64,000 nt of DNA from Micromonospora sp. MP36 (GTDB lineage: Bacteria; Actinomycetota; Actinomycetes; Mycobacteriales; Micromonosporaceae). The translations under genes and the position numbers were made by a program. Where the stretch lies: NCBI RefSeq assembly GCF_008119785.1, contig NZ_VSFA01000037.1:1-64000 (forward strand), in the 5' to 3' direction. The notes below the pieces were generated by a model. The model made no database searches, was not told where the DNA came from, and saw nothing but the letters and a program-made list of their open reading frames with translations. Position 1 is the stretch's first letter. The number at the start of each line of letters is the position of its first letter. Below are positions 1 to 8,813 of this stretch, in pieces.

Positions 1-403
1 ACGCCCGAAGCTGCGCGTCCCGGTAGATCTCCATCGAGTCGGTGAGCCGGCCACGCGGGGTGTCGGTGAACATGTACATCAGATGCGGCTCGGGGCTGTC
101 GATATATGGCCGCTCCCAACCGTCCACGATCGGCCAGCAGTCGTCGTCGAACAGGAACAGGTGGGTACAGCCCCGCTCGACCAGCAGTTCCAGGCACTTG
201 TTCTTGGCCCGGGCGATACCGACGTTGCTGTCGAAGCGGAATGTCGCCTCCTCCACCGGCTCGTCGCTGGCGTCGTCGACCACGACTATCGCGGCGCCGC
301 TGGGCGCGTACTTGCGGATCGCCTCCAACGCGGTACGGAACACGGCACCCCGGTTGTGCGTCGTGATCCCGATGCCCACCGCCGGAAAGCCCGTCTCCTG
401 CAT
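1..403 (-). CDS. Glycosyltransferase family 2, partial (runs off left edge)
   Basis: The minus strand reads an open frame from ATG at 403 to the window edge (about 134 residues). The N-terminus MQETGFPAVGIGITTHNR has the GIGITTHNR strand of GT-A glycosyltransferases. It is followed by IVVVDDASDEP, NVGIARAKNKCLELL and LFLFDDDCWP, the three nucleotide-sugar-binding signatures of family 2, the last being the metal-binding acidic motif. The enzyme would transfer a sugar from a nucleotide donor; acceptor and product cannot be told. A GAGGTG sits just upstream of the start, supporting it. The gene is divergent from the sigma factor at 710. Confidence 0.8.
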   Translation of the reverse strand, partial: MQETGFPAVGIGITTHNRGAVFRTALEAIRKYAPSGAAIVVVDDASDEPVEEATFRFDSNVGIARAKNKCLELLVERGCTHLFLFDDDCWPIVDGWERPYIDSPEPHLMYMFTDTPRGRLTDSMEIYRDAQLRA

Positions 404-709
404 GCCCACCTCTTCGGTCGGGGCGCCACGGCGCCATCACTCGGGCCGCCGCCCGGCCCGCGGTACCGGCCGTCGCAGCGGTGCCGGACGACCGTCGGCG
501 CTTGGCCGTGTGCGAGGTCGTCCACATGGGGCACGGCATCGCGGCATCGTCGGGTTCACCGGTCGACACGCGAACCAGCGGCGGCGCGGCGCGGGCCGCG
601 GGTACGGCGCAGGGCGTAGGGATAACCCTCTCCAAGCCGAGGGACGGCACCCGCAGGAGCAGGGGCCGCACCATGTCGAGCGACCGGCCCGCGGCGGCAC
701 TGTCATGGC
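404..709. other. Intergenic region between divergent genes
   Basis: About 300 bases between a minus-strand glycosyltransferase and a plus-strand sigma factor, so it should hold both promoters. I see no convincing sigma-70 box pair, repeat or RNA gene in it. Open frames across it have arginine/proline-rich shadow composition. Confidence 0.4.
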
Positions 710-1258
710 ATGGCCGAACGGGTGCACAGCAAGCGACACAGCAGCGCGCTGGAAGGCGATTCCCGCCTGCGCGAACTGATGGACACCTACCAGCAGCCGC
801 TGCTGAGGTACGCGCAGCGGTTGGCCGACGGCGACACTGGGCGCGCCGAGGACGTGGTGCAGGAGGCGTTCCTGCGGGCGTGGACGCACCTGGACCAGCT
901 CACCGCCGACCGTGGGTCGGTGCTGGGCTGGCTGCGCCGGGTGGTGCACAACCTGGTGATGGACGGGTACCGGATGAAGAAGGCCCGGCCGACCGAGGTG
1001 GACATCGACAATGCCACCGAGGTGGCCACGGCGGACCCGATGGCCGGCGTGGTGGACTCCCTGCTGGTCGAGCAGGTGCTGCGCGGGCTGTGGCCGGAGC
1101 ACCGGGCCGCGCTGGTGGAGACGTACCTGAACGGCCGGACCGCGGCCGAGATCAGCGCAACGCTCGGGGTACCGGTCGGCACGGTGAAGAGCCGGGTGCA
1201 CTACGCGCTGCGGGCCGCTCGCAAGGCGACGGCCAACCACCTGCTCTGCGCCGCGTGA
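710..1258 (+). CDS. ECF RNA polymerase sigma factor
   Basis: 182 residues, a normal size for an ECF sigma factor. Region 2 is seen in LRYAQRLADGDTGRAEDVVQE followed by AFLRAW (about residues 32-58), which binds core polymerase and the -10 element. Region 4 is seen at LVETYLNGRTAAEISATLG followed by GTVKSRVHYALRAARK (about 130-170), a helix-turn-helix for the -35 element. No anti-sigma gene is adjacent. The next gene on the same strand is a sensor kinase 86 bases downstream, which may be co-transcribed. It would direct polymerase to a small stress or developmental regulon, unknown from sequence alone. Confidence 0.85.
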   Translation: MAERVHSKRHSSALEGDSRLRELMDTYQQPLLRYAQRLADGDTGRAEDVVQEAFLRAWTHLDQLTADRGSVLGWLRRVVHNLVMDGYRMKKARPTEVDIDNATEVATADPMAGVVDSLLVEQVLRGLWPEHRAALVETYLNGRTAAEISATLGVPVGTVKSRVHYALRAARKATANHLLCAA

Positions 1259-1344
1259 GCCGCTGGACCTGACCGTGGCGGAAGGCCGTCGCGGCCCACG
1301 GGCCGGGTCAGCCCGGCCCGACCGGAGCCGCTTACAGTGAAGCC

Positions 1345-2439
1345 ATGCGCCGCTCGACCCAACGAACCGACGGATCATCCCCGGGGCCGGGCCCGTCGGG
1401 CAAGGTGGCACAGGTGGTCGACGCGGTGCACGGCCTGCCGGGTCGGCCGCTGCCGGGAGCGCAGGCCGAAGCCCTGGCCCGGGCGCTGGGTGGATGCCTG
1501 GAGGCCGCCACCGTCATCATCGCGCTGTGGCTGCCCCCGCCGGCGGGCCACGACGCGGACCCGGCTGCCGAACACACCGTGCAGGAGTACCGGTGGACCG
1601 CCACCGGCGCCAGCGCGGCGGTGCCCGTGACCGGGGCGGCGCCGATCCGGCTGCGCGACGGCGAGCAGGTCCTGGCCGACCTCGTGATCGAGCCGCCGGC
1701 GGCGGCCGAGCGGCTGCGCCGGTGGCCCGAGCTACACGCGGTGACCCGCCTGCTGGTCAGCGACATCCAGGCCCAGCTGATCACCGGCAGCGCCGAGCGG
1801 CTGATCGGCCAGAGCGACCTGCTGCTGGCCGACGCCCGGCTGCGGGCCGCGGGCGAGATGGAGCACCAGCGGCACCAACTGGAGCGCGACCTGCACGACG
1901 GCGCCCAGCACCACATGGTCGCGTTGCAGATGTCGCTGGCCATGGTGGAGCACCAACTGGCCGCCGGCAACGCCGCCGAGGCGGGCCGGCACCTCGACCG
2001 GCTGCGGGAGCTGCTGGCCAGCACCGAGGAGGTGCTGCACACCACCGCGACCGGCCTGCTGGCACCGTTGGCCGACCACGGTCTGGTGACCGCGTTGGCG
2101 GCCCGGCTGGGCACGCTCGACACGGTCACCCTGGACATCGACCCGCAACTGGCCGGCCATCGGTACCCGCCCGAGGTGGAGACCACCGTCTACCTGGCCT
2201 GCCTGGAGGCGGTCAGCAACGCGCACAAACACGCCCCGGGCGCCGCGGTCACGCTGACGCTACGTACCTCCCCTGGGGGGCTGACCTTCGAGGTGGCCGA
2301 CACCGGGCCAGGCTTCGACACCGACGGGCGGATGCCGCTGCGCCAGCTCGCCGCCCGCCTGGCCTCGGTCGACGGCACGCTGACGGTACGGTCTAGCCCG
2401 GCCACCGGTACCCGGGTCAGCGGGTTCGTGGCGGTCTGA
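1345..2439 (+). CDS. NarL-type sensor histidine kinase, soluble
   Basis: 364 residues with no membrane segment. The HisKA_3 H-box is LERDLHDGAQHHMVALQMSL with the phosphoacceptor at about His184. The ATPase domain has the N box EAVSNAHKHAPG and the G box VADTGPGFD (about residues 290-330). An N-terminal region of about 150 residues would be the input domain but matches nothing I recognise. No response regulator is immediately downstream; the nearest one (4834-5499) is on the other strand beside a kinase-like protein that lacks its own H-box, so this kinase could be its real phosphodonor (inference). Confidence 0.8.
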   Translation: MRRSTQRTDGSSPGPGPSGKVAQVVDAVHGLPGRPLPGAQAEALARALGGCLEAATVIIALWLPPPAGHDADPAAEHTVQEYRWTATGASAAVPVTGAAPIRLRDGEQVLADLVIEPPAAAERLRRWPELHAVTRLLVSDIQAQLITGSAERLIGQSDLLLADARLRAAGEMEHQRHQLERDLHDGAQHHMVALQMSLAMVEHQLAAGNAAEAGRHLDRLRELLASTEEVLHTTATGLLAPLADHGLVTALAARLGTLDTVTLDIDPQLAGHRYPPEVETTVYLACLEAVSNAHKHAPGAAVTLTLRTSPGGLTFEVADTGPGFDTDGRMPLRQLAARLASVDGTLTVRSSPATGTRVSGFVAV

Positions 2440-2486
2440 GCCTTCCCGCCGGTACCGCCGGGCCGCCCGCCCGTGCCTCGCGCCGG

Positions 2487-4829
2487 TCACTCGACGCCGT
2501 CGGTGAGCAGCCGCTCGCACGCCCGTACCAGCAGCGCGCACGCACTGCGCCCGGCCGGTCCCGAGTCCGGCGCCATGGACTGGTTCCGCCAGAACACCAG
2601 CGCCCGGCTCGCGGCCTGGGTCAACTGCCCCGCGCCGGCGTCGCCGGCCAGGCCGAGCCGGGACCGCGAGTCCGGACCGTACGCGCCGAGCAGGCGCAGC
2701 GCCTCGTCGTGCCCGCGCGGCAGCCGGATCCGCCGGCCCTGCAACGCCTGCAACAGGTCCAGCTCGGCCACCTCGTGCGCGCCCGCGACGGCCGCCTCCA
2801 CCGCCCGGCCGAACCGGTCGTCCAGCTGCCCCGCGGCCAGGCAGGCCACCAGCGCGCGCAACGCCCACCGGGCGGCCACTACCCCCGCCCGGGCGCGTAC
2901 CCAGGTGCGCAGCGCCACCTCGACCGCGATACCGCCGCCCGGGGCCGCACGCCAGTCCACGATCGCGTCGCACATCGACCCCAGGCGCTGCGGTGATCCC
3001 GCCGTCGCGGCGGTACCCTCCTCCAGCGCGCAGATCGCCACCGGGGAGAACCCGTCCCCGCCCGGCGACCGCAGGGCGGTCAGGAACTCCGACTCCGCCG
3101 CGCTGGCTGGCCTGGACAGCACCAGCACGACCGCATCGGGGGGCCCGTCGGCAGTACCCGACCAGCGGCGCAGCCGGGCCGCGAGGTCGGCGTCGACCCG
3201 GTCGCGATGGTGCAGCAGCCGCAGCCCGCGCAGCGCGTCCACGGGGCCCTCGACCAGGATCCGGTCCACCCCGGCCGCTGCGCCCAGCCAGGCGGCGCCG
3301 GACCGGCCGGGCAGCCGGACCGGCCGCCACGGCGGTGCCCCGCGAGCCGGGTCCAGCGTGACCCGCGGGTACGGCTGATACTGGTAACCGGTCGGCGGGA
3401 CCACCCCGACCGGCGGCTCCCATCGGGCGGTACTGGCCGGCCCGTACAGCACCGATAGCAACTCAGGTGCGGAGGCCCCGACCACCACCACCCGGGCCTG
3501 AGCGTCCTGCCGATCGACCGCGACCCGCAACGGTGGGCTGTCCGCGGGCGCCTCCCGGCCGGTCACGAGCAGGGTCAACAGGCGGCGCGCGGAGGCACCG
3601 ACCGGCAGCTCGGGTGCGGCGGCGTTGGCCCCGCGCGGCTGCGGCCCGGCCGGCTCCGGCGCGGCGGGACGCGCGGGCTCCGGCCAGTCGCCGCCGAGCC
3701 GCTCCGGCAGCAGGATGTCCACCACGGTCGCCGTGCCCCGGCCGGCCCGTTCCACCCGCAGCCGGCCGCCCAGCGCGGCCAGCCGCCGGGAGTCGTCCCG
3801 CAGCGCCGCGGCGACCCGGTTCGGCTCGGCGCCGGCCCGCTGCGCGCGGATCGTCAGCACGCCGGCGGACCGGCCCAGTTCCAGGTGCACCGGCTGCTCG
3901 CCGCCGCTGGCGCCGAGCGCGGCCGCCGCGGACGCACCGGCCTGGTACAGCCCGGACTCGACCTCCCAGCCCTGGCGCCGGCCCAGTTCGCCGCCGAAGA
4001 CCACCGGTACCGGCAGCGCCGCGGTGACCTCCTCCAGCGCCGCGCGCACGCCGGTACTGCGCAGCACCTGCGGGTACACTCCGCGGACAACGGACCGGAA
4101 CTGCTCGATCATCTCGCCCAGCCCGGCCCGGATGCCGCCGGCGATCGCCGTGGCCTGCGGTGAGCCGGTCCGCAGCGCCCGCTCCAGGTCCGCGGCGCGG
4201 TCCAGGATCGCCCGCAGCTGCCGACCGGGCGTCGCGGTGACCGCGGTGGCGAGCCGGTCGCGCTCCACCGCCTGCACGGTGAGCAGCTCCAGCTGGGTCG
4301 CGCTGACCCGCTGTACCGCCCGGTCGACCCGGGCCCGCACGGTGGTGCACGCCGCATGGTGGTGAGCCTGGCGCAGCAGCAGGCCGACGCAGACTGCTGT
4401 CTCGCCCAGCGGTGCCGCCACGGCCAGCGGGTACCGGGGATTCTCCGGGTGTGCCAGCACCAGCACCCCGTACCGGGCCCCGCCGTCGGTCACGTCCGCG
4501 GTCGCGACCACACCGGCCGCGTCCAGCAGCAGGTCCGGGTCGGCTACCGGGTTCGGCAGCGCGCCCTGCGCCCAGCGCCGGGACCGCCACGTGATCGCGG
4601 GTGTCCACGGTGGGGTGCTGGTGCCGGGTGCCGTCCCTGCCGGCAGCCACAGCGCCGCGTAGCGCACCGCGTGGGTCCGGGCGAGCTCGCGCAGCAACGT
4701 ACGCAGGATCGGCCGGTATCCGCCCAGCGGATCCTGTGGTCCGGCCGGCGCGGGCAGCGCATCCGAGGACGCCAGCCGAACCAGGGCGGTGAACGGCCCG
4801 ACTACCTCGCGGCCTGTGGTCCGGGGCAC
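2487..4829 (-). CDS. Pseudo-histidine-kinase with degenerate dynamin/GTPase-like C-terminus
   Basis: 780 residues from GTG 4829, four bases after the stop of the regulator upstream; the open frame reaches further up only by overlapping that gene. The middle resembles a NarL-type kinase: QLELLTVQAVERDRLA, then FRSVVRGVYPQVLRSTGV and an ATPase-like fold ending GRGTATVVDILLPE. Where the H-box should read RDLHDGAQ it reads TAVTATPGRQLR, so the phosphoacceptor histidine is absent, and no clear N box is seen. The last 350 residues (ARVVVVGASAPELLSVLYG, DRILVEGPVDALRGLRLLHH, DAVVLVLSRPASA) have the order of a dynamin-like GTPase, but the P-loop GxxxxGKS is missing. Both halves look catalytically dead, suggesting a scaffold. 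The GTPase comparison is by eye and tentative. Confidence 0.6.
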   Translation of the reverse strand: MPRTTGREVVGPFTALVRLASSDALPAPAGPQDPLGGYRPILRTLLRELARTHAVRYAALWLPAGTAPGTSTPPWTPAITWRSRRWAQGALPNPVADPDLLLDAAGVVATADVTDGGARYGVLVLAHPENPRYPLAVAAPLGETAVCVGLLLRQAHHHAACTTVRARVDRAVQRVSATQLELLTVQAVERDRLATAVTATPGRQLRAILDRAADLERALRTGSPQATAIAGGIRAGLGEMIEQFRSVVRGVYPQVLRSTGVRAALEEVTAALPVPVVFGGELGRRQGWEVESGLYQAGASAAAALGASGGEQPVHLELGRSAGVLTIRAQRAGAEPNRVAAALRDDSRRLAALGGRLRVERAGRGTATVVDILLPERLGGDWPEPARPAAPEPAGPQPRGANAAAPELPVGASARRLLTLLVTGREAPADSPPLRVAVDRQDAQARVVVVGASAPELLSVLYGPASTARWEPPVGVVPPTGYQYQPYPRVTLDPARGAPPWRPVRLPGRSGAAWLGAAAGVDRILVEGPVDALRGLRLLHHRDRVDADLAARLRRWSGTADGPPDAVVLVLSRPASAAESEFLTALRSPGGDGFSPVAICALEEGTAATAGSPQRLGSMCDAIVDWRAAPGGGIAVEVALRTWVRARAGVVAARWALRALVACLAAGQLDDRFGRAVEAAVAGAHEVAELDLLQALQGRRIRLPRGHDEALRLLGAYGPDSRSRLGLAGDAGAGQLTQAASRALVFWRNQSMAPDSGPAGRSACALLVRACERLLTDGVE

Positions 4830-4833
4830 GGCC

Positions 4834-5499
4834 CTAGCCCGCTGTCTGGCTCGAGCGCAGGTAAGCGAGCACCGCCAGGACGCGCCGGTGGTTCGCGGCC
4901 GGCTCAGCCGGTAGGTCCAGCTTGGTAAAGATGCTCGCGATACGCTTCTCGACCGTCTTGACCGACAGGAACAACCCGGTCGCGATCCCGGAATTCGAGC
5001 GCCCCTCCGCCATGAGTCGCAGCACGGCGCGTTCCTGCTCCGTGAGATCGGCCAGCAGGCCACGTACCGGGGGACTCGGCCGGTCCACCAGGTTGGCGGC
5101 CAGCGCCGGCTCGATCACGATCTCACCGGCGGCGATGCGCACCAGTGTGTCGGCGAGCACGGCCACCCCGGCCACCTGGTCCTTGAGCCGGTACCCGATC
5201 CGCTCGGTGCCGATCTCCAGCAGCCGGAACAGGTAGTGCGCCTCGGCGTGCTGGGACAGCAGCAGCAGCCCGACGTCGGGGTACCTCGCCCGTACGCGCT
5301 GGGCGGTCTGCAGTCCGCCGTCCACGCCTGGCGGCATCCGAATGTCCATGATGGCCACGTCGACCGGGGTACGGGCCAGTAACTCCAGCAGTCGGTCGCC
5401 GTCCTCCACGCAGCCGACCACCTCGTGCCCCGCGGCGGACAGCAGCAGCTGCAGCCCCTCCCGGAACAGCGCGCCGTCGTCGGCCACCGCAACGTCCAC
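4834..5499 (-). CDS. NarL/LuxR-type response regulator
   Basis: 221 residues. The start GTG 5499 gives VDVAVADDGALFREGLQLLL, preceded by GGGAGG at good spacing. The receiver domain has the acidic pair at DD and phosphoacceptor in VAIMDIRMPPG. The LuxR helix-turn-helix is LTEQERAVLRLMAEGRSN followed by LSVKTVEKRIASIFTKL. It is a DNA-binding regulator switched by phosphorylation. Its gene abuts the kinase-like protein downstream (4-base gap) and diverges from the Hsp70 fusion gene, so its operator may lie in the 156 bases between 5500 and 5655. Because its partner kinase lacks the H-box, its phosphodonor is unclear. Confidence 0.85.
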   Translation of the reverse strand: MDVAVADDGALFREGLQLLLSAAGHEVVGCVEDGDRLLELLARTPVDVAIMDIRMPPGVDGGLQTAQRVRARYPDVGLLLLSQHAEAHYLFRLLEIGTERIGYRLKDQVAGVAVLADTLVRIAAGEIVIEPALAANLVDRPSPPVRGLLADLTEQERAVLRLMAEGRSNSGIATGLFLSVKTVEKRIASIFTKLDLPAEPAANHRRVLAVLAYLRSSQTAG

Positions 5500-5655
5500 A
5501 GCTCGCCTCCCGACGTCAACACCGACGAATTGTGACCCCCGAAATCGGCGACGTATCGTGACGGCGCGATGTGATCTGCTTCGAGGTCGGCAACGTATTA
5601 CAACTATGGCATCAAGCATCGTAGCGACTGTGGACTCGGCGAGGGGAATCTGAGT

Positions 5656-7848
5656 ATGTACGGGTTGGGCGTCGACCTGGGCACAAGCTTTACCGCCGCG
5701 GCGACCGCCTCCGCCTGGGCCCTGGACATGGCGCCACTGGCTGGGCAGGCGGTCGTCACGCCGTCGGTCGCCTACCTTGACGAGAAGGGCGCACTGCTGA
5801 CCGGTGAGGCGGCCGACCGCCTCGGTCTGCAGGACCCCAGCCGGGCGGCGCGGGAGTTCAAGCGCCGCCTCGGTGATCCCACCCCGGTGATCCTGGACGG
5901 GGCGCCATACTCCCCCACCGCCCTGATGGCCGCCCTGCTCCGTTCCGTGGTGGACACCGTCAGCCAGGCGCAGGGCGGCCCGCCCGACCGGATCGTGCTG
6001 ACCCACCCGGCGGTGTGGGGCCCGTACCGGCGCGAGCAGTTCGCTGGCATCCCGCACCTGGCCGGCCTGCCCCGCCCGCAGGCCGAGCCGGGGTCGGTGG
6101 CCGAGTCGGACGGCCCGACCGTCATCACCATCACGGAGCCGGTTGCCGCGGCCACGTACTACTGCTCCACCCAGCCACTGCCCCCGGACGGTCTGCTGGC
6201 GGTCTACGACCTGGGCGGAGGCACATTCGACAGCGCGGTGGTCCGCAACGGCCGAGACGGGCTGGAGATCATCGGAACCCCCGAGGGCATCGAATGGCTC
6301 GGCGGCGCCGACTTCGACCAGGCGATCATGGACCACGTCGACCGCCAGCTGGACGGTGCGATCACCGCGCTGGACCCGACCGATCCCGGTACCGCCTCGA
6401 TCCTGGCCACCCTGCAACGCGACTGCATGCTCGCGAAGGAGGCGCTGTCCAGCCGCGAGCAGGCGGATATCACGGTGCCGCTACCCGGCTCGGTCCGGCA
6501 CGTGACCGTGACTCGGAAAGCGTTCGAGCAGATGATCACGCCGTCCGTGGAGACCACCATGGAGACGTTCCGGCGGACCCTGACCGCCGCCGGCATCACC
6601 CTGCAGGACCTCACCGCCGTGCTTCTGGTCGGCGGATCGTCCCAGATCCCCCTGGTTACCCAGTTGCTGCGGGACACACTGCGGCGGCCGATCCTGATCA
6701 ACACCCATCCGAAACACGCGGTCGCACTGGGCGCCGCGATGCTCAGCACCGACACCCACACGGCACACGGCATCCCGGCGCCCCGGCGGCGCAAGCCCGC
6801 CGCGCCGGCCAGGGCCGCGGTCCTGACCGGCACTCCACCCGCGGCGGCCGGACATGACAGCGGCGCACCGGCCACCACCGCGGCCCGGGCCGGCGCTGCG
6901 CCCACGGCGGCCGAACGTGACAGCGGCGCGCCCGCCGCCGCAGCCGCAGACGCAGCCGCAGCCGTGGGCACGGCGGCACCCAAGCCGGGGCGCGGCGCGA
7001 AGCACCGGGCGCAGCCGCCAGCCAAGCCGGAACGCCCAGCCAGCGGCCCTGCCGGAGACACCCGCCCGGCGGCCGAGCCGACCCCGACACGGCGGTGGCG
7101 GTCACGGCTCACCGACGCACGCTTCATCGTCGCGCTGATCGTGTCCTTCAGCGTGCTGGGCGTAGCGTTCGCGTTCGGGAACGCCCCGAGCGACCAGCCG
7201 CAGGTGCCCAGCGCAAATACCGCGACCAACGCCCCGAGCAACCAGCCGCAGGTGCCCAGCGCAACGGCCGCGACCAAGACCCCGAGCAACCAGCCGCAGA
7301 AGCCCAGCGCAACGGCCGCGACCAAGACCCCGAGCAACCAGCCACAGAAGCCCAGCGCAACGCCCAAGACCAACACCCCGAGCAAACGGCCAATGCTCAA
7401 ACTGGAGGACGTCCAGGTACACAAACCGTCGAAGCTGGCTACGGTCCGCCCCGCGGTAGTAGGTGCCGAGCATCTCGTCGACCGGTCGCCCGTCTTCACC
7501 AGCCTTCCCGACCCGCTCACCGGAGCAGTGCTGATCCCCGGCGCCAGCGACGACAAGCGACTGACCTCCCCGGCCGACTACCTGGTCTTCGATGTCGCAC
7601 GCGACGCCACCGTGTACGTCGCCTTCGACAGACGCGGAGCACCGGAGCTGTACAACTGGTGGCCGGCGTGGCTGAACCAGCAGGGCTTCAAACGCACTGA
7701 CATGATCATCCCAACCAACGACAAGGACCAGCGCTACTTCGTCGTGTTCGCCAAAAAGGTGCCGGCGGGACGCGTCACGCTCGGACCGAACGCGGCGACA
7801 ACCGTGTACTCCACCGGCTACATCACGCTCCTAACCGCTATTGGATGA
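5656..7848 (+). CDS. Membrane-anchored Hsp70-family protein with extracytoplasmic domain
   Basis: 730 residues. Residues 1-365 are an Hsp70/actin-fold ATPase: phosphate-1 motif GVDLGTSFTAAAT, LTHPAVWGPYRREQF, phosphate-2 motif AVYDLGGGTFDSAVV and adenosine motif VLLVGGSSQIP. There is no DnaK substrate-binding domain. An Ala/Pro-rich stretch (370-480) leads to one membrane helix (RFIVALIVSFSVLGVAFAF, about 490-508), a four-copy 16-residue repeat (509-572) and a 150-residue C-terminal domain with YVAFDRRGAPELYNWWPAWL and PAGRVTLGPNA. That domain resembles beta-sandwich modules of secreted polysaccharide-active enzymes (weak recognition). Topology suggests ATPase inside and a ligand-binding domain outside. 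Divergent from the regulator/pseudokinase pair. Confidence 0.8.
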   Translation: MYGLGVDLGTSFTAAATASAWALDMAPLAGQAVVTPSVAYLDEKGALLTGEAADRLGLQDPSRAAREFKRRLGDPTPVILDGAPYSPTALMAALLRSVVDTVSQAQGGPPDRIVLTHPAVWGPYRREQFAGIPHLAGLPRPQAEPGSVAESDGPTVITITEPVAAATYYCSTQPLPPDGLLAVYDLGGGTFDSAVVRNGRDGLEIIGTPEGIEWLGGADFDQAIMDHVDRQLDGAITALDPTDPGTASILATLQRDCMLAKEALSSREQADITVPLPGSVRHVTVTRKAFEQMITPSVETTMETFRRTLTAAGITLQDLTAVLLVGGSSQIPLVTQLLRDTLRRPILINTHPKHAVALGAAMLSTDTHTAHGIPAPRRRKPAAPARAAVLTGTPPAAAGHDSGAPATTAARAGAAPTAAERDSGAPAAAAADAAAAVGTAAPKPGRGAKHRAQPPAKPERPASGPAGDTRPAAEPTPTRRWRSRLTDARFIVALIVSFSVLGVAFAFGNAPSDQPQVPSANTATNAPSNQPQVPSATAATKTPSNQPQKPSATAATKTPSNQPQKPSATPKTNTPSKRPMLKLEDVQVHKPSKLATVRPAVVGAEHLVDRSPVFTSLPDPLTGAVLIPGASDDKRLTSPADYLVFDVARDATVYVAFDRRGAPELYNWWPAWLNQQGFKRTDMIIPTNDKDQRYFVVFAKKVPAGRVTLGPNAATTVYSTGYITLLTAIG
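7180..7383 (+). repeat. Tandem 48-bp coding repeat in the Hsp70 fusion linker
   Basis: Four consecutive 48-base units encode NAPSDQPQVPSANTAT, NAPSNQPQVPSATAAT, KTPSNQPQKPSATAAT and KTPSNQPQKPSATPKT, then a partial fifth NTPSKRP. They lie just after the membrane helix, so they form an extracytoplasmic Pro/Ser/Thr-rich stalk. Nucleotide identity between units is high, so copy number may vary between strains. Confidence 0.9.
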
Positions 7849-7968
7849 TGATTCCGTCACAAGGTTACTGAACGCCCCTTACCGGGCCGGGCTGCTTCGC
7901 GGAGCTGTCAGGTCACATCGGATCTGGACGAACCGTGTGGACGCTCTTGGGGAAGGACTCAGAAACAG

Positions 7969-8808
7969 ATGACCACGCAAAGCTCAGCCCAGTCGGACGG
8001 CATCGACCCCTCCGTCCCCACTGCAGCGGGCATGTACGACTACTACCTGGGCGGCAGGAACAATTTCGCAGCCGATCGTCGAGCCGCGAACAAGGTGATC
8101 GCAGCGGCTCCCGAGGTGATTCTCATGGCCCGGGAGAATCGTGGGTTCATCCAACGTACGGTGCGATTCCTGGCCCGCGACGCGGGCATCCGCCAATTCC
8201 TCGATATCGGCAGTGGCCTGCCCACCCAAGGCAGCGTCCACGAGATCGCTCAGGCTGAGGCGCCGGACGCGCGCGTGGTCTACGTCGACAACGATCCGCA
8301 GGTGCTGGCCCGCTCGCGCGCCTTGGCACCCACCGAAGGCAAGACCACGAGCGTGATCACGGCGGACCTGCGCGACCCGGATGCCATCCTCAACCACCCC
8401 GAGACCCGGGCGCAGATCGACTTCGACCAGCCAATGGCCATCCTGTTGGTGGCCGTCCTTCACTTCATCGACGACGAAGCTGACCCGTACGGGATCGTCG
8501 CCCGCCTCCGCGACGCGATGGCGCCGGGTAGCTACCTTGTCATCAATCACGCCACCGCCGACCCCAGGCCGGACAACGCTGGTGGCGCCGCAGAAGTCTA
8601 CAAGAACACCAAATATCCGGCCACCCACCGCACGCGTGATCAAATCGAACGCTTCTTCGACGGCGCACCCCTCATCGACCCCGGCCTGGTGTTCGTTCCG
8701 GAATGGCGGCCCGACATCGAAACCGACATCGCGCCGGAGGAGGTCTGGATCCTCGGCGGCGTCGGCCGAAAGCCGACTGTGGATCAACCTCGACCGTTGT
8801 CGCTCTAA
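7969..8808 (+). CDS. SAM-dependent methyltransferase, PF04672 (DUF574) family
   Basis: 279 residues, the usual size of this actinomycete family. Signatures are AAGMYDYYLGGRNNFAADR near the N-terminus, the SAM-binding QFLDIGSGLPTQGSVHEIAQ, VVYVDNDPQVLA, and LVAVLHFIDDEADPYGIV. Family members are common in actinomycetes and mostly without known substrate. It stands alone between the Hsp70 gene and a regulator pseudogene whose stop lies five bases past its own stop (convergent). Confidence 0.9.
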   Translation: MTTQSSAQSDGIDPSVPTAAGMYDYYLGGRNNFAADRRAANKVIAAAPEVILMARENRGFIQRTVRFLARDAGIRQFLDIGSGLPTQGSVHEIAQAEAPDARVVYVDNDPQVLARSRALAPTEGKTTSVITADLRDPDAILNHPETRAQIDFDQPMAILLVAVLHFIDDEADPYGIVARLRDAMAPGSYLVINHATADPRPDNAGGAAEVYKNTKYPATHRTRDQIERFFDGAPLIDPGLVFVPEWRPDIETDIAPEEVWILGGVGRKPTVDQPRPLSL

Positions 8809-8813
8809 AGGTC

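Noticed and set aside
4830..5063. Upstream extension of the pseudokinase frame into the regulator gene
   Set aside because: The extra 78 codons are Arg/Ser-rich shadow of the response regulator. GTG 4829, four bases after the regulator stop, is a better start.
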